From: Actinomadura sp. DC4
GTDB lineage: Bacteria > Actinomycetota > Actinomycetes > Streptosporangiales > Streptosporangiaceae
NCBI RefSeq assembly: GCF_030406325.1
Contig: NZ_JAUEQY010000045.1
Span: 1-64,000 of the forward strand
Direction of reading: 5' to 3'
Length of the DNA stretch: 64,000 nt
In this document: positions 17,975 to 26,510 of the stretch, piece after piece
Layout of the letters: the number at the start of each line of letters is the position of its first letter
Position numbering within the stretch: position 1 is the stretch's first letter
Position numbers and translations under genes: made by a program
The notes under the pieces: generated by a model
Databases searched by the model: none
Told to the model about the DNA's origin: nothing
What the model saw: only the letters and a program-made list of their open reading frames with translations

Positions 17975-18361
17975 TCAGAGGTGCTCGGCGAGCACGGCGC
18001 GCTGCGTGCGGCGGGCCTCGGTGTGGCGTTCGCGGCCCGCGTCGGTGAGCGTGACGAAGATGGCGCGGCGGTCGTCGTCGCACATGCCGCGCTCGACCAG
18101 GCCGGCGCGTTCGAGGCGCGCGACGGTGCGCGAGAGCGCGCTCTGGCTGAGGTACATGTCGCCGGCCAGGTCGTGCATGCGCCGCTGCTCGCAGGTCGCG
18201 TCGACGAGGCGGTCCAGCGCCTCGAACTCGCTCATGCCGATGCCGTGGGCGTCTTGGAGCGCACGGTCCAGGGCGCAGGAGACGTTGCTGTAGCACGCGA
18301 GCACGTCGCGCCACCTCTGGACGATCACGTCCTCACGCGCACCGGTCATGCCGCGGACCAT
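17975..18361 (-). CDS. MarR-family transcriptional repressor
   Basis: The 128-residue winged helix-turn-helix protein has the recognition region MYLSQSALSRTVARLERAGLVERG and the wing CDDDRRAIFVTLTDAGR, both diagnostic for MarR. It ends three bases from the convergent helD stop. ATG 18361 has GAGGG upstream; ATG 18349 is an alternative. It is divergent from a 14-TM efflux pump, and the space between holds phased repeats, so it most likely represses the pump and itself. Confidence 0.92.
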   Translation of the reverse strand: MVRGMTGAREDVIVQRWRDVLACYSNVSCALDRALQDAHGIGMSEFEALDRLVDATCEQRRMHDLAGDMYLSQSALSRTVARLERAGLVERGMCDDDRRAIFVTLTDAGRERHTEARRTQRAVLAEHL

Positions 18362-18372
18362 AGCATGCCCTC

Positions 18373-18417
18373 ACATTAGTTGCAAACACATTTAATGTTT
18401 GGACATTGAATGCATGT
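18373..18417. promoter_or_regulatory. Three 15-bp phased ACATT repeats: MarR operator region
   Basis: ACATT occurs at 18373, 18388 and 18403, exactly 15 bp apart. Each is followed by a partial inverted copy: ACATT-A-GTTGC, ACATT-T-AATGT (a perfect 11-bp palindrome) and ACATT-G-AATGC. The sites fill the space between the divergent marR and MFS genes, as expected for cooperative repressor binding. Confidence 0.65.
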
Positions 18418-18435
18418 GCATGTAACTTCGGTCCG

Positions 18436-19899
18436 GTGACAACGACCGCTCCCCCTTCTCTGCTCGCCCACCCCGACGTTCCGCGACGTCAGCGCTGGCC
18501 GCTGCGCCTGTGGGGCGTCCTCGCCGTACTCTCGCTCGTGCTGTTCCTCGACGGCCTGGACGTGTCGATGGTCGGCGTCGCACTGCCCTCGATCGGCACC
18601 GAGCTGCACCTGGCGACGTCCAGCCTCCAGTGGATCGTCAGCGGTTACGTCCTCGGCTACGGCGGCCTGCTGCTGCTCGGCGGGCGCACCGCCGACCTGC
18701 TGGGCCGCCGCCGGGTGTTCCTGATCGCCCTGGCGGTGTTCGCCGTGGCCTCGCTGCTCGGCGGCCTCGTCGACTCGGGCCCGCTGCTGATCGCCACCCG
18801 CTTCATCAAGGGCGTCAGCGCGGCGTTCACCGCGCCGACCGGCCTGTCGATCATCACGACGACGTTCGCCGAGGGCCGGATGCGCAACAAGGCCCTGTCG
18901 ATCTACACGGTCTTCGGCGCCAGTGGATACTCCTCCGGCCTGATCTTCGGCGGCCTGATGACCGGGATCGGGTGGAGGTGGACGTTCCTGATGCCCGTGC
19001 CGATCGCGCTCATCGCGCTCGCCGCCGGCTACGTGCTGCTCCCCCGCGGAATGCCCGCCGCCTCCGGTGGCCACGACGTCCTCGGCGCACTGACCTCGAC
19101 GGGCGCGATGCTGCTGCTCGTGTACAGCCTGGTCTCCGCGCCCTCCCGGGGCTGGACGTCCCCGGCGACGCTCGGCCTGTTCGCCGCGGTGATCGTCCTG
19201 CTGGTCGCCTTCGTGCTCGTGGAACGCCGGGTACGGCACCCGCTGATCCGGCTGGGCATCCTGCGCAAGGGCACGCTCGTACGGGCCAACCTGGCGATCG
19301 TCGCGCTGTTCGGGTCGTACACGGCGTTCCAGTTCATCATCACGCTGTACCTGCAGGACGTGCTCGGCTGGGCGCCGCTGAAGATGGCCCTGGCCCTGCT
19401 GCCGACGGGCCTGCTGGTGGCCCTCAGCGCCCCGTTCGCCGGGACGATGATCGACCGGTACGGCACGGCGAGGTTCATCGTGGGGGGCCTGGCCGCGATG
19501 TCCGTCGGGTACCTGCTGTTCCTGCGCATCGACACCCACCCGGTGTACGTGGTGGCGATCCTGCCGACGGCGATCCTGCTGGGGGTGGGGTTCGCGCTCG
19601 GATTCCCCTCCATCAACGTCCAGGCCACGGCGGGCGTCTCGGATGACGAACAGGGTCTGGCGGCCGGCCTCGTGCAGACGGCCGCCCAGGTCGGCGCCGC
19701 CCTCGTGCTGGCCATCACGACGGCGATCATCGCGGGCGACGGCCGCCCGGCCCGGTCGGCGGCGGACGTGCTCGCCGACTACCGGCCGGGGCTGGTGTTC
19801 GCGACCTTCGTGGCGGTGGGCGGACTGCTCATGGCCGTGGTACCACTGGCCTTCCGCCGCCGCCGCGAGCCCGTGCCCGTACTGGAGGAGGCCGCCTGA
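18436..19899 (+). CDS. DHA2-type (14-TM) MFS drug exporter
   Basis: This proton-driven efflux pump has 487 residues. TM1 contains the DHA2 signature LDGLDVSMVGVALPSI. TM2-loop carries GGRTADLLGRRRVFL (motif A), and TM5 has FGASGYSSGLIFGG (motif C-like). About fourteen hydrophobic segments follow. The likely start is GTG 18436; the earlier TTG at 18406 would place codons inside the operator. It is controlled by the divergent MarR protein (inference) and closed by the hairpin at 19905. Confidence 0.92.
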   Translation: MTTTAPPSLLAHPDVPRRQRWPLRLWGVLAVLSLVLFLDGLDVSMVGVALPSIGTELHLATSSLQWIVSGYVLGYGGLLLLGGRTADLLGRRRVFLIALAVFAVASLLGGLVDSGPLLIATRFIKGVSAAFTAPTGLSIITTTFAEGRMRNKALSIYTVFGASGYSSGLIFGGLMTGIGWRWTFLMPVPIALIALAAGYVLLPRGMPAASGGHDVLGALTSTGAMLLLVYSLVSAPSRGWTSPATLGLFAAVIVLLVAFVLVERRVRHPLIRLGILRKGTLVRANLAIVALFGSYTAFQFIITLYLQDVLGWAPLKMALALLPTGLLVALSAPFAGTMIDRYGTARFIVGGLAAMSVGYLLFLRIDTHPVYVVAILPTAILLGVGFALGFPSINVQATAGVSDDEQGLAAGLVQTAAQVGAALVLAITTAIIAGDGRPARSAADVLADYRPGLVFATFVAVGGLLMAVVPLAFRRRREPVPVLEEAA

Positions 19900-19904
19900 G
19901 CGCC

Positions 19905-19935
19905 GGGAGGCGACCCTTACCGGGGTTCGCCTCCC
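19905..19935 (+). terminator. Hairpin terminator of the DHA2 pump gene
   Basis: GGGAGGCGA (19905-19913) pairs perfectly with TCGCCTCCC (19927-19935) across a 13-nt loop, six bases after the MFS stop codon. Confidence 0.75.
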
Positions 19936-19981
19936 ACGCGTCCGGCCTCCGGATGGGCGCGCCGTCGAGGCCGCGACCCAA

Positions 19982-20015
19982 CTGCAAAGGGTTCTTTGCA
20001 AAGAACCCTTTGCAG
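19982..20015. promoter_or_regulatory. 34-bp perfect palindrome: two overlapping operators for the ArsR regulator
   Basis: The 34-bp block is identical to its own reverse complement. It resolves into two copies of TGCAAAG-N4-CTTTGCA that share the central TGCA; the inner tetranucleotides are GGTT and AACC. It ends 16 bp before the regulator's ATG at 20032, so a bound dimer pair would cover the promoter or ribosome-binding site. Confidence 0.8.
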
Positions 20016-20031
20016 TCATATTTTGTCGGTC

Positions 20032-20664
20032 ATGGCCGATCTGAGTGGTGAGGCGCGCCGGGTGGCGGAAGCCGGTGCGGTCGTGCTGGACGCCAAAGGA
20101 CTGCGCGCGCTGGCCCACCCCGTGCGCGTACGGCTGATCGGGCTGCTGCGCAAGCACGGCCCGTCGACCGCCACCCGGCTCGCCGAACGGCTGGGCGTCA
20201 ACTCGGCCACGGCCAGCTATCACCTGCGCCGGCTGGGCGCGGCGGGCTTCGTCGAGGAGGACGAGGAACGCGGGAACTCCCGGGAGCGCTGGTGGCGTTC
20301 GGTGTACCACGCGACCTGGTTCGACGACCCGGACCTGGCCGAACGCGAACCGGACGCCGCTCTGTCGTACCTGCGGTCGGTCGCCGCCTTCTACACCTTG
20401 TGCGCCCAGCGGGCGCTGGAGGACTTCCCGGCGATGCCCCGCCCGTGGCGGGAGGTCCTCGAGATGAGCGGCTGGCCGATGCGCCTCACTCCGGCCGAGG
20501 CGGCGTCTCTGCGGTCGGAGCTGCGGGAGGTCATCGACCGCTACCGCCATGACACCCCGGCGGCCGCCGACGCCCCCGCGCAGGCCGAACGAGTCTCAGT
20601 GATCATGCACGTACTCCCCGAACTCGACACGCCGGCAGCCCCGTCCGGAAGGCCGGCGCCATGA
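20032..20664 (+). CDS. ArsR-type winged-helix repressor
   Basis: The 210-residue regulator has an N-terminal ArsR/HTH_20 domain. It reads AKGLRALAHPVRVRLIGLLRKHG, then ATRLAERLGVNSATASYHLRRLGAAGFVEE with the beta-wing GNSRERWWRS. A helical C-terminal part of about 110 residues follows, longer than in metal-sensing ArsR proteins and without Cys metal sites. ATG 20032 is used because earlier codons lie in the palindrome. Its stop overlaps the next gene (ATGA), so the pump below is its obvious target. Confidence 0.92.
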   Translation: MADLSGEARRVAEAGAVVLDAKGLRALAHPVRVRLIGLLRKHGPSTATRLAERLGVNSATASYHLRRLGAAGFVEEDEERGNSRERWWRSVYHATWFDDPDLAEREPDAALSYLRSVAAFYTLCAQRALEDFPAMPRPWREVLEMSGWPMRLTPAEAASLRSELREVIDRYRHDTPAAADAPAQAERVSVIMHVLPELDTPAAPSGRPAP

Positions 20665-22058
20665 CGGAGCCCACCTCTGGACCGCCTGACCGGGGTGCCG
20701 CCCCGGCGACCGCTGAGCTCTTGTCCACCGGCCCCTCGGCCGCCGCCGGTGGGCGGAGTCTCCGGCCGCTGGCCGGGGTGCTGGCGGCGATCGCGGTCTC
20801 CTCGACCGGGACGCGGGTCTCGGCGGTCGCGCTGCCCTGGTTCGTGCTGAGCACGACCGGGAGCGCCACGCTGACGGGGGTCGTGGCCTTCTGCGAGATG
20901 ACCCCGTACGTGCTGGTCAAGGCGTTCACCGGACCGCTGGTCGACCGGGTCGGCCCGCGGACCGTGTCCTGGACCGCCGACCTGGTGAGTTCGTGCGCCG
21001 CCGGAGCGGTTCCGCCGCTGTACGTCACGCACCTGCTGCCGTTCTGGCCGTTGTCGTGCCTGGTCGTACTGATCGGCGCGGCGCGCGGGCCCGGTGACCT
21101 GGCCAAGGAGGTCATGGTCCCCGAAGCCGCCGAGGCCGGCCGCGTACCCCTGGAGCGCGCCACCGGCCTCGCCGGCGTCACCGAACGACTCGCGTCGGGC
21201 GTCGGTCCCGCCGTCGGCGGGGCGCTCGTCGCGCTGCTCGGCCCCCTCACCGGTCTGGCCGTGAACGCGGCCTGCTTCGCGGCCGGATCACTGATCATCG
21301 CGCTGGCCCTCCCCCGCGGCATGGGCCGCGGAGCCGCACGGCCGGACCGCGACGGCGACGACGCCGGCCACCAAGGCGAGGGCTACTGGCGGCGCCTCGG
21401 CGAAGGCCTCGTGTTCCTGCGGGGCGAGCCGCTGATGCTCTCCCTCGTCATCATGATCGGCCTCACCAACCTGCTGGACGCGGCATTCCTGTCCGTACTC
21501 GTTCCGGTCTGGGCGCGGACCTCCGGCGGCGGACCGGCCGCCATCGGCCTTACCGAGGGCGTCTGGGGGGCCGCCGCGGTCGGCGGGAGTCTCGTCGCCG
21601 CGGTGGTCGCCCACCGGATGCGACGGCGGGCGGTGTTCTTCGCCGGGTTTCTCATCGCCGGTTCGCCGCGGTTCTTCGTGCTCGCCCTCGGGGTGCCGAT
21701 GTGGGTGGTACTGGCCGCGTTCGCCGCCGGAGGGATCGGGGCCGGCCTCCTCAACCCGATCCTCGGCGCCATCACCTTCGAACGCGTACCGCGCCGCCTG
21801 TGGGGCCGGGTCCACGCGCTCGGTGACTCGGTGGCCTGGGCCGGGGTCCCGTTCGGTGGTCTGCTCGCCGGGGCGCTGATCGCCGCCTTCGGTCTCGCAC
21901 CGGTACTCGTGGCCGGCGGCGCCGCCTACTTCCTCACCACCAACCTGGCCGGCCTCCGCCCCGAGTGGCGCGAGATGGACCGCCTACGCGGCCACGGCGC
22001 ACCCGCCGAGCCGCCCCGGCGGCAGGATCACGAGGACACGCACCGCGCCGCTCATTAG
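20661..22058 (+). CDS. MFS transporter (MFS_3 / enterobactin-exporter-like)
   Basis: This 465-residue membrane protein has a hydrophilic N-terminus followed by about twelve TM segments. LAAIAVSSTGTRVSAVALPWFVL is TM1, VSWTADLVSSCAAGAVPPLY lies in the first half, and VPRRLWGRVHALGDSVAWAGVPFGGLLAG matches the second-half signature of MFS_3 exporters. ArsR-MFS_3 pairs are common in actinobacteria and serve drug or siderophore export; the substrate is unknown. It overlaps the ArsR stop by four bases and the convergent AraC gene by four bases. Confidence 0.9.
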   Translation: MTEPTSGPPDRGAAPATAELLSTGPSAAAGGRSLRPLAGVLAAIAVSSTGTRVSAVALPWFVLSTTGSATLTGVVAFCEMTPYVLVKAFTGPLVDRVGPRTVSWTADLVSSCAAGAVPPLYVTHLLPFWPLSCLVVLIGAARGPGDLAKEVMVPEAAEAGRVPLERATGLAGVTERLASGVGPAVGGALVALLGPLTGLAVNAACFAAGSLIIALALPRGMGRGAARPDRDGDDAGHQGEGYWRRLGEGLVFLRGEPLMLSLVIMIGLTNLLDAAFLSVLVPVWARTSGGGPAAIGLTEGVWGAAAVGGSLVAAVVAHRMRRRAVFFAGFLIAGSPRFFVLALGVPMWVVLAAFAAGGIGAGLLNPILGAITFERVPRRLWGRVHALGDSVAWAGVPFGGLLAGALIAAFGLAPVLVAGGAAYFLTTNLAGLRPEWREMDRLRGHGAPAEPPRRQDHEDTHRAAH

Positions 22059-22771
22059 AGGCGTTCGGCGAGCAGGGCGGTGGGCGTCAGGCCCGACAGG
22101 GCGCGTACCTCCCGGCTCAGGTGGGCCTGGTCCGCGTAGCCGGCGCGTGCTGCCAGGTCGGCCAGGGACCGCTCCCGACCGGCCGAAAGCCTCAGGAACC
22201 GCTGGAGGCGTACGACCCTTCGCAGGGTTCTCGGCTCCAGGCCGGTGTGGGACAGGACCAGCCGGCGCAGGTGGCGTTCGGACAGGTTGAGGTCCGCGGC
22301 CACGTCCGCGACCCTGGCCGCCGGGCGCCGCAGGGCGTTCAGGGCGTGTTCCACCCGTTCGTCCCTCTCATCCGGCACCGGCACGGCCGCGGTGCGGTCG
22401 CCCTGCCACACCCGCTCGGCGATTCTCGCGGCCTCACTCGCGGGGAACACGTCGGACAGCGGCAGCTCGCGGTCGCGGATCTCGTCCGCGGGGAGGCCCA
22501 GGGCGGTGCCGATGGCGGCCGTACGGAGACGGAGCCCGCGCAGGCTCGTCCCGGCGGCCAGGCGTGGCAGCTGGACGGACGTGGCCGGCCCCACGACGGT
22601 CGCGCGGCCGTCCGATGACACGATCACGTCCGCGCAGGCGTCCGGCAGGACGCGCTGCACGTATCCGCCCGCCCGCTCGTCCACGCTCTGTTCCCACCAG
22701 CATTCGACGAACGGATGCCCGGCGGCCGGGTGGAACTCCCGGTAGAACGACGCGGTGTCCGATGCGTTCAA
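22055..22771 (-). CDS. AraC-family transcriptional regulator
   Basis: The 238-residue regulator has an N-terminal DUF6597-like domain (FHPAAGHPFVECWWEQSV...YVQRVLPDACADVIVSSDG). The C-terminal AraC domain has two helix-turn-helix motifs: VADVAADLNLSERHLRRLVLSHTGLEPRTLRRVVRLQRFLR and LADLAARAGYADQAHLSREVRALSGLTP. Translation starts at TTG 22771 with GGGGAAGG five bases upstream. It is divergent from a VOC protein (34 bp gap), its probable target. Confidence 0.92.
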   Translation of the reverse strand: MNASDTASFYREFHPAAGHPFVECWWEQSVDERAGGYVQRVLPDACADVIVSSDGRATVVGPATSVQLPRLAAGTSLRGLRLRTAAIGTALGLPADEIRDRELPLSDVFPASEAARIAERVWQGDRTAAVPVPDERDERVEHALNALRRPAARVADVAADLNLSERHLRRLVLSHTGLEPRTLRRVVRLQRFLRLSAGRERSLADLAARAGYADQAHLSREVRALSGLTPTALLAERL

Positions 22772-22805
22772 GACGGCCTTCCCCTGGTGGGCGCATAGTC
22801 AGGGT

Positions 22806-23243
22806 ATGCAACAACGCACTCATTTCATCACCCTGTCGACGCCCGACCTCGACGCCGCGCGCGCCTTCTACCGCGACGGGCTGGGCTGGACGGCACTCCT
22901 CGACGTACCCGGTGAGATCATCTTCTTCCAGGTCGCGCCCGCGATGGTGCTCGGTCTCTTCGACCGGGACCAGTTCGTGAAGGACATGGAGGGCACGGCC
23001 GCCGACGGCAGGGTCGGCGGGCTCACCCTCTCGCACAACGTCGGCTCTCCCGCCGAGGTCGACGAGACCGTGCGGAAGGCGGTCGCCGCAGGCGCGACGC
23101 TCGTCAAACCGCCGCAGGCCGCGGCCTTCGGCGGCTACCACGGGCACTTCGCCGACCCGAACGGCGTGGTCTGGGAGGTCTGCCACAACCCCGGCTGGCG
23201 GGTCGACGAGGACGGCACGGTCCATCTGGAGCCGGTTAATTGA
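22806..23243 (+). CDS. VOC (glyoxalase/bleomycin-resistance fold) protein
   Basis: This is a 145-residue protein of the vicinal oxygen chelate superfamily. The N-terminal betaalphabeta module is HFITLSTPDLDAARAFYRDGLGWTALLDVPGEIIFFQV, and the C-terminal module ends with GYHGHFADPNGVVWEVCHNP, typical of catalytic VOC domains. The likely metal ligands are His 7 or so and the final Glu. The reaction is unknown. It is divergent from the AraC regulator. The ATG at 22806 has GGG upstream. Confidence 0.9.
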   Translation: MQQRTHFITLSTPDLDAARAFYRDGLGWTALLDVPGEIIFFQVAPAMVLGLFDRDQFVKDMEGTAADGRVGGLTLSHNVGSPAEVDETVRKAVAAGATLVKPPQAAAFGGYHGHFADPNGVVWEVCHNPGWRVDEDGTVHLEPVN

Positions 23244-23276
23244 CCGATCGATCTCGATAGAGCTAGCGTACGGCGC

Positions 23277-23858
23277 GTGGCACGTACGAAGCAGTTCGAC
23301 CCGGACGCCGCGCTGCAAAAGGCGCTGGAGCTGTTCTGGGAACGCGGCTATGAGGCGACCTCGATGGCCGACCTCGTCGAACACCTGGGCATCGCCCGCG
23401 CGAGCATCTATGCGACGTTCGGCGGCAAGCACGAGCTCTACCTCAAGGCGCACGAACGGTACGTCCAGAGCCGCGACCCCGGCGTCGTCGAACTGCTCTC
23501 CCAGCCGGGCCCGGCCCTGCCCGCCGTACGCGGGCTGGTCAACGCCTACGCCGAGGAGTCCATCGGGGACGAGCGCCGGCGCGGATGCCTGGTGGTCAAC
23601 AGCGCCGTCGAGCTCGCCGCGCGCGACCCTCGTACGGCACGGCAGGTCGCGGCGAGCTGGGACACGCTGGAGACGGCGCTGACCTCGGCGCTCATCCGGG
23701 CACGCGCCCAGGGCGAGCTGTCCGGGGACCGCGACCCCCACGCCCTGGCGCGCTTCCTGCTCGTGCTGCTGCAGGGCATCCGGGTGCTCGGCCGCACCGA
23801 CCCCGACCCCGCCCGCCTGCGTGACGCGGCCGCCCAGGCCCTGTCGCTGCTGGGCTGA
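23277..23858 (+). CDS. TetR-family repressor of the following MFS/SDR genes
   Basis: The 193-residue protein carries a canonical TetR N-terminal domain: ALELFWERGYEATSMADLVEHLGIARASIYATFGGKHELYLKAHERY. A helical ligand domain of the TetR_C_16/YcdC-like type follows (RRGCLVVNSAVELAARDP). The start is GTG. A GATCGATC palindrome with nearby TCTCGATAGAGC (about 23243-23264) precedes the start and may be its operator. It lies nine bases before the MFS gene, so TetR, pump and SDR form one operon. Confidence 0.9.
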   Translation: MARTKQFDPDAALQKALELFWERGYEATSMADLVEHLGIARASIYATFGGKHELYLKAHERYVQSRDPGVVELLSQPGPALPAVRGLVNAYAEESIGDERRRGCLVVNSAVELAARDPRTARQVAASWDTLETALTSALIRARAQGELSGDRDPHALARFLLVLLQGIRVLGRTDPDPARLRDAAAQALSLLG

Positions 23859-23866
23859 GGCCGCCT

Positions 23867-25408
23867 GTGATGACGAAAAAGGCGTTCGCGCGTCCCGATA
23901 ACAGAACGATCGGTCTGGATAGGGCGGCTCATGTGCTGCTCGGCGGCGTCCAGGTCACCCTGATCGCGAGCATCACCCTCATCACCGTCGCCCTGCCGGC
24001 GGTCGAGCGGTCTCTGCGCGTGGCCCCGCCGGACCTGGTGCCGGTCGCCTCCGCGTACGGCCTGTCCTTCGGCGGCCTGCTGCTGCTCGGCGGACGGCTC
24101 GCGGACGTGTTCGGCCGCCGGCGGACCTTCGTCGCCGGCGTGGCCGTCTTCGGCGCCGCCTCGGCCGCCGCCGCCCTGGCCCCCGGCCTGGCGACGCTGC
24201 TGGCCGCCCGGCTCGCCCAGGGCGCGGGCGCCGCGCTGGCCGCGCCGTCCGCGCTCGCGCTGCTCGGCGACGTGGTCCGCGATCCACGCCGCCACGGCCG
24301 CGCGATGGCCGTCTGGGGCGTGCTGAGCAGTTCGGGAGCGACCGCCGGGAACGTCCTGTCCGGAGTCGCGATCACCTGGCTGCCGTGGCGCGCCCTGTTC
24401 CTGGCCCCGCTGGCCGTGTCGGTGATCGCCGTGACGGCCGCCCGCCACCTGCTGCCGGACGACCGGCCGGGGACGGGCCGGCCACCACGGTGGAGGAGAC
24501 CGGTCACGACGCAGAGCCCGACACGAACCGGGGCTCCTGCCGCCCGGCCGGGCACACCACCCCGGCCCGGGGCATCGGACGAACCGGCGAGCAGCCGGCC
24601 GGAGACTCCGCGCCGACACCGCGACGGCCGCCGAGGGCGAGCCGTCCCGCGCCGTACCGGCCCTCGACCGGCCGATCCGGCGCGGATCGACTGGACCGGC
24701 GCCGGCCTCGGCACCGGCGGGCTGGCCCTGCTCCTGTACGGCCTGCAGCACGCGGCATGGGCGGCCGGCGCCGGCCTCGTACTGCTGGGGCTGTTCGCCC
24801 TGGCCGAGCACCGCTCCCCCGACCCGCTCGCACCGCCCGCCTTCCTGCGCGAGCGGGCGCTGCCGCTCCTCGCCACGGCCCTGTGCGCGGCGGCCATGGC
24901 CACCGCCTGCTTCATGGTCGCGCTCTACCTCCAGCAGGTACGCGGGCTCTCGCCCCTGCGGACCTCGCTCGTCTTCCTCCTGCCCGCCCCGGCCCTCGTG
25001 GCCGCCGGTGCGCTCGCCGGCCGGCTCATTCCCCGGTTCGGCGCCCGGAGGGTGCTGGCCGGCGGGCTCGCGGTCGCGGCGGCCGGGCTGTACCTCCTGA
25101 GCCGCTTCGGCCTGCCCTGGGCCGGGCTGGTCGTCTTCCCCCTGGGCGCCGGGACGGCGTTCGCCGCCGCGACGGTCTCCGCCCTGGCCGGCGTGCCGCC
25201 CGCGCGCGCCGGGCTGGCCGGCGGCGCGCTGAACACCGCGATGGAGGTCGGGCCGCCGCTCGGCCTGACCGCCGCCGTCGCGCTGGCCTCCGCGCGCGCG
25301 GGCGACGCCGCCGCCGGGTACGCGTTCGCGCTCCGCTGCACCGCCCTCGTCTTCATCGTCACCACCCTGATCGCGCTCCGGCGCCCACACCAAGGAGAGA
25401 TGGAATGA
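23867..25408 (+). CDS. DHA2-type MFS exporter with an unusual Arg/Pro-rich central insertion
   Basis: The 513-residue pump begins GTG-ATG. TM1 is VTLIASITLITVALPAV, motif A is GGRLADVFGRRRTFV, and motif C-like is GVLSSSGATAGNVLSG. Between TM6 (ending AARHLLPDD) and TM7 (RIDWTGAGLGTGGLALLLYG) it has about 70 residues dominated by Arg, Pro, Thr and Gly (24470-24690), where relatives have a short loop. The frame is intact, so this may be a real cytoplasmic loop expansion or two compensating frameshifts. It overlaps the SDR gene start (ATGA). Confidence 0.85.
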   Translation: MMTKKAFARPDNRTIGLDRAAHVLLGGVQVTLIASITLITVALPAVERSLRVAPPDLVPVASAYGLSFGGLLLLGGRLADVFGRRRTFVAGVAVFGAASAAAALAPGLATLLAARLAQGAGAALAAPSALALLGDVVRDPRRHGRAMAVWGVLSSSGATAGNVLSGVAITWLPWRALFLAPLAVSVIAVTAARHLLPDDRPGTGRPPRWRRPVTTQSPTRTGAPAARPGTPPRPGASDEPASSRPETPRRHRDGRRGRAVPRRTGPRPADPARIDWTGAGLGTGGLALLLYGLQHAAWAAGAGLVLLGLFALAEHRSPDPLAPPAFLRERALPLLATALCAAAMATACFMVALYLQQVRGLSPLRTSLVFLLPAPALVAAGALAGRLIPRFGARRVLAGGLAVAAAGLYLLSRFGLPWAGLVVFPLGAGTAFAAATVSALAGVPPARAGLAGGALNTAMEVGPPLGLTAAVALASARAGDAAAGYAFALRCTALVFIVTTLIALRRPHQGEME

Positions 25409-26157
25409 CCGCACGTTTCACCGGCAAGGTCGCGCTCGTGACCGGCGGCGGCTCCGGCATCGGGCGGGCCACCGCGCTGGCGTTCGCCCGCGAGGGCGCG
25501 GCCGTCGTCGTCGCCGGCCGTACCCCCGGGCCGCTCGAGGAGACCGTACGGCTGGCCGAGAAGGAGGGCGGCACGGCGAGCGCGGTGACCGCCGACGTCT
25601 CACGCGCCGCCGACGTGGCCCGTCTCGTCGCGACCGCGGCCGGACGCCACGGCGGCCTGCACATCGCGTTCAACAACGCCGCCGTGCTCGCCGCCGGCCC
25701 GGTGACCGGCATCGACGAGGCCACCTGGGCCGCGATGGTCGGCACGAACCTGACCGGCGTCTGGCTCTCGCTGAAGGAGGAGGTCGCGTACATGAGCGCG
25801 CACGGTGGCGGCGTCATCGTGAACACCGCCTCGATCGGCGTCACCGCCGTCCCGGGCCTGGGCGCGTACGGCGCGACCAAGGCCGGCGTCGTCGCCCTGA
25901 CCAAGGCGGCGGCGCGGGAGGCCGTCGCCGACGGCGTCCGCATCAACGTGGTCAGTCCCGGCCCGATCGCCACCGCGATGTCGATGCGGCCCGGCGAGAC
26001 CGAGGCCGGCCGTGCGGCCCGCGTCGGCGAACGCGTCCCCGCGGGCCGCGTCGGCACGCCTGAGGAGGTGGCGGCGGCCGTCCTGTGGCTGGCCTCATCG
26101 GAGGCGGCCTTCGTCGTCGGCCACGAGCTGACCGTCGACGGCGGCGCCACCGCGTGA
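25405..26157 (+). CDS. Short-chain dehydrogenase/reductase
   Basis: This is a 250-residue classical SDR with the nucleotide-binding motif VTGGGSGIGRATA, the structural NNAA, the catalytic Ser in NTASIG, and YGATK carrying Tyr and Lys. Further motifs are VSPGPIATAM and the C-terminal LASSEAAFVVGHELTVDGGAT. The NAGRT segment after beta-2 suggests NADP preference. The ATGA overlap with the pump, with AAGGAGA upstream, shows coupling; the TetR protein at the head of the operon would regulate it. The substrate is unknown. Confidence 0.93.
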   Translation: MTARFTGKVALVTGGGSGIGRATALAFAREGAAVVVAGRTPGPLEETVRLAEKEGGTASAVTADVSRAADVARLVATAAGRHGGLHIAFNNAAVLAAGPVTGIDEATWAAMVGTNLTGVWLSLKEEVAYMSAHGGGVIVNTASIGVTAVPGLGAYGATKAGVVALTKAAAREAVADGVRINVVSPGPIATAMSMRPGETEAGRAARVGERVPAGRVGTPEEVAAAVLWLASSEAAFVVGHELTVDGGATA

Positions 26158-26170
26158 GGACGTAAGACCT

Positions 26171-26198
26171 GTTTCCTGCCCGATGTCGGGCAGGAAAC
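26171..26198 (+). terminator. Hairpin terminator after the tetR-MFS-SDR operon
   Basis: GTTTCCTGCCCGA (26171-26183) is exactly complementary to TCGGGCAGGAAAC (26186-26198), a 13-bp stem with a minimal loop, 13 bases after the SDR stop and followed by TTGG. Confidence 0.8.
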
Positions 26199-26236
26199 TT
26201 GGCTTACCGCACTGGAGTCCGGCAGGATCAGGGCGC

Positions 26237-26500
26237 ATGGCCGCGTACGACGATCTCCTCCTCCACCTCAGCCGGACGACCTCGCTGAGCCCGGGTGAGG
26301 CGGCACGCGTGGTCGCCGACGTTCTGGCCTACTTCGCCGAGCCCGCGGAGGAGTTCGTACGGCGGCGGCACGCGGAGCTGCGGACGCGCGGCCTGACCAA
26401 CGACCAGATCTTCGAACACGTCGCGGCCGAGCTGCCCCAGCGCCGGTTCGCTCCCCCGGAGCTGTCGCTCCGGCAGCTGCGGCGGATCGTCTACGGATGA
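26237..26500 (+). CDS. Small hypothetical protein upstream of glmS
   Basis: This 87-residue soluble, largely helical protein (DDLLLHLSRTTSLSPGEAARVVADVLAYFAEPAEEFVRRRHAEL...IFEHVAAELPQRRFAPPELSLRQLRRIVYG) belongs to no family I recognise by name. Codon bias is typical of the genome. ATG 26237 is the family-like start; the frame opens at 26183 inside the terminator hairpin. It ends ten bases before glmS, and GAAGGAG spans the gap, so the two are probably cotranscribed. Confidence 0.7.
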   Translation: MAAYDDLLLHLSRTTSLSPGEAARVVADVLAYFAEPAEEFVRRRHAELRTRGLTNDQIFEHVAAELPQRRFAPPELSLRQLRRIVYG

Positions 26501-26510
26501 AGGAGACTCC

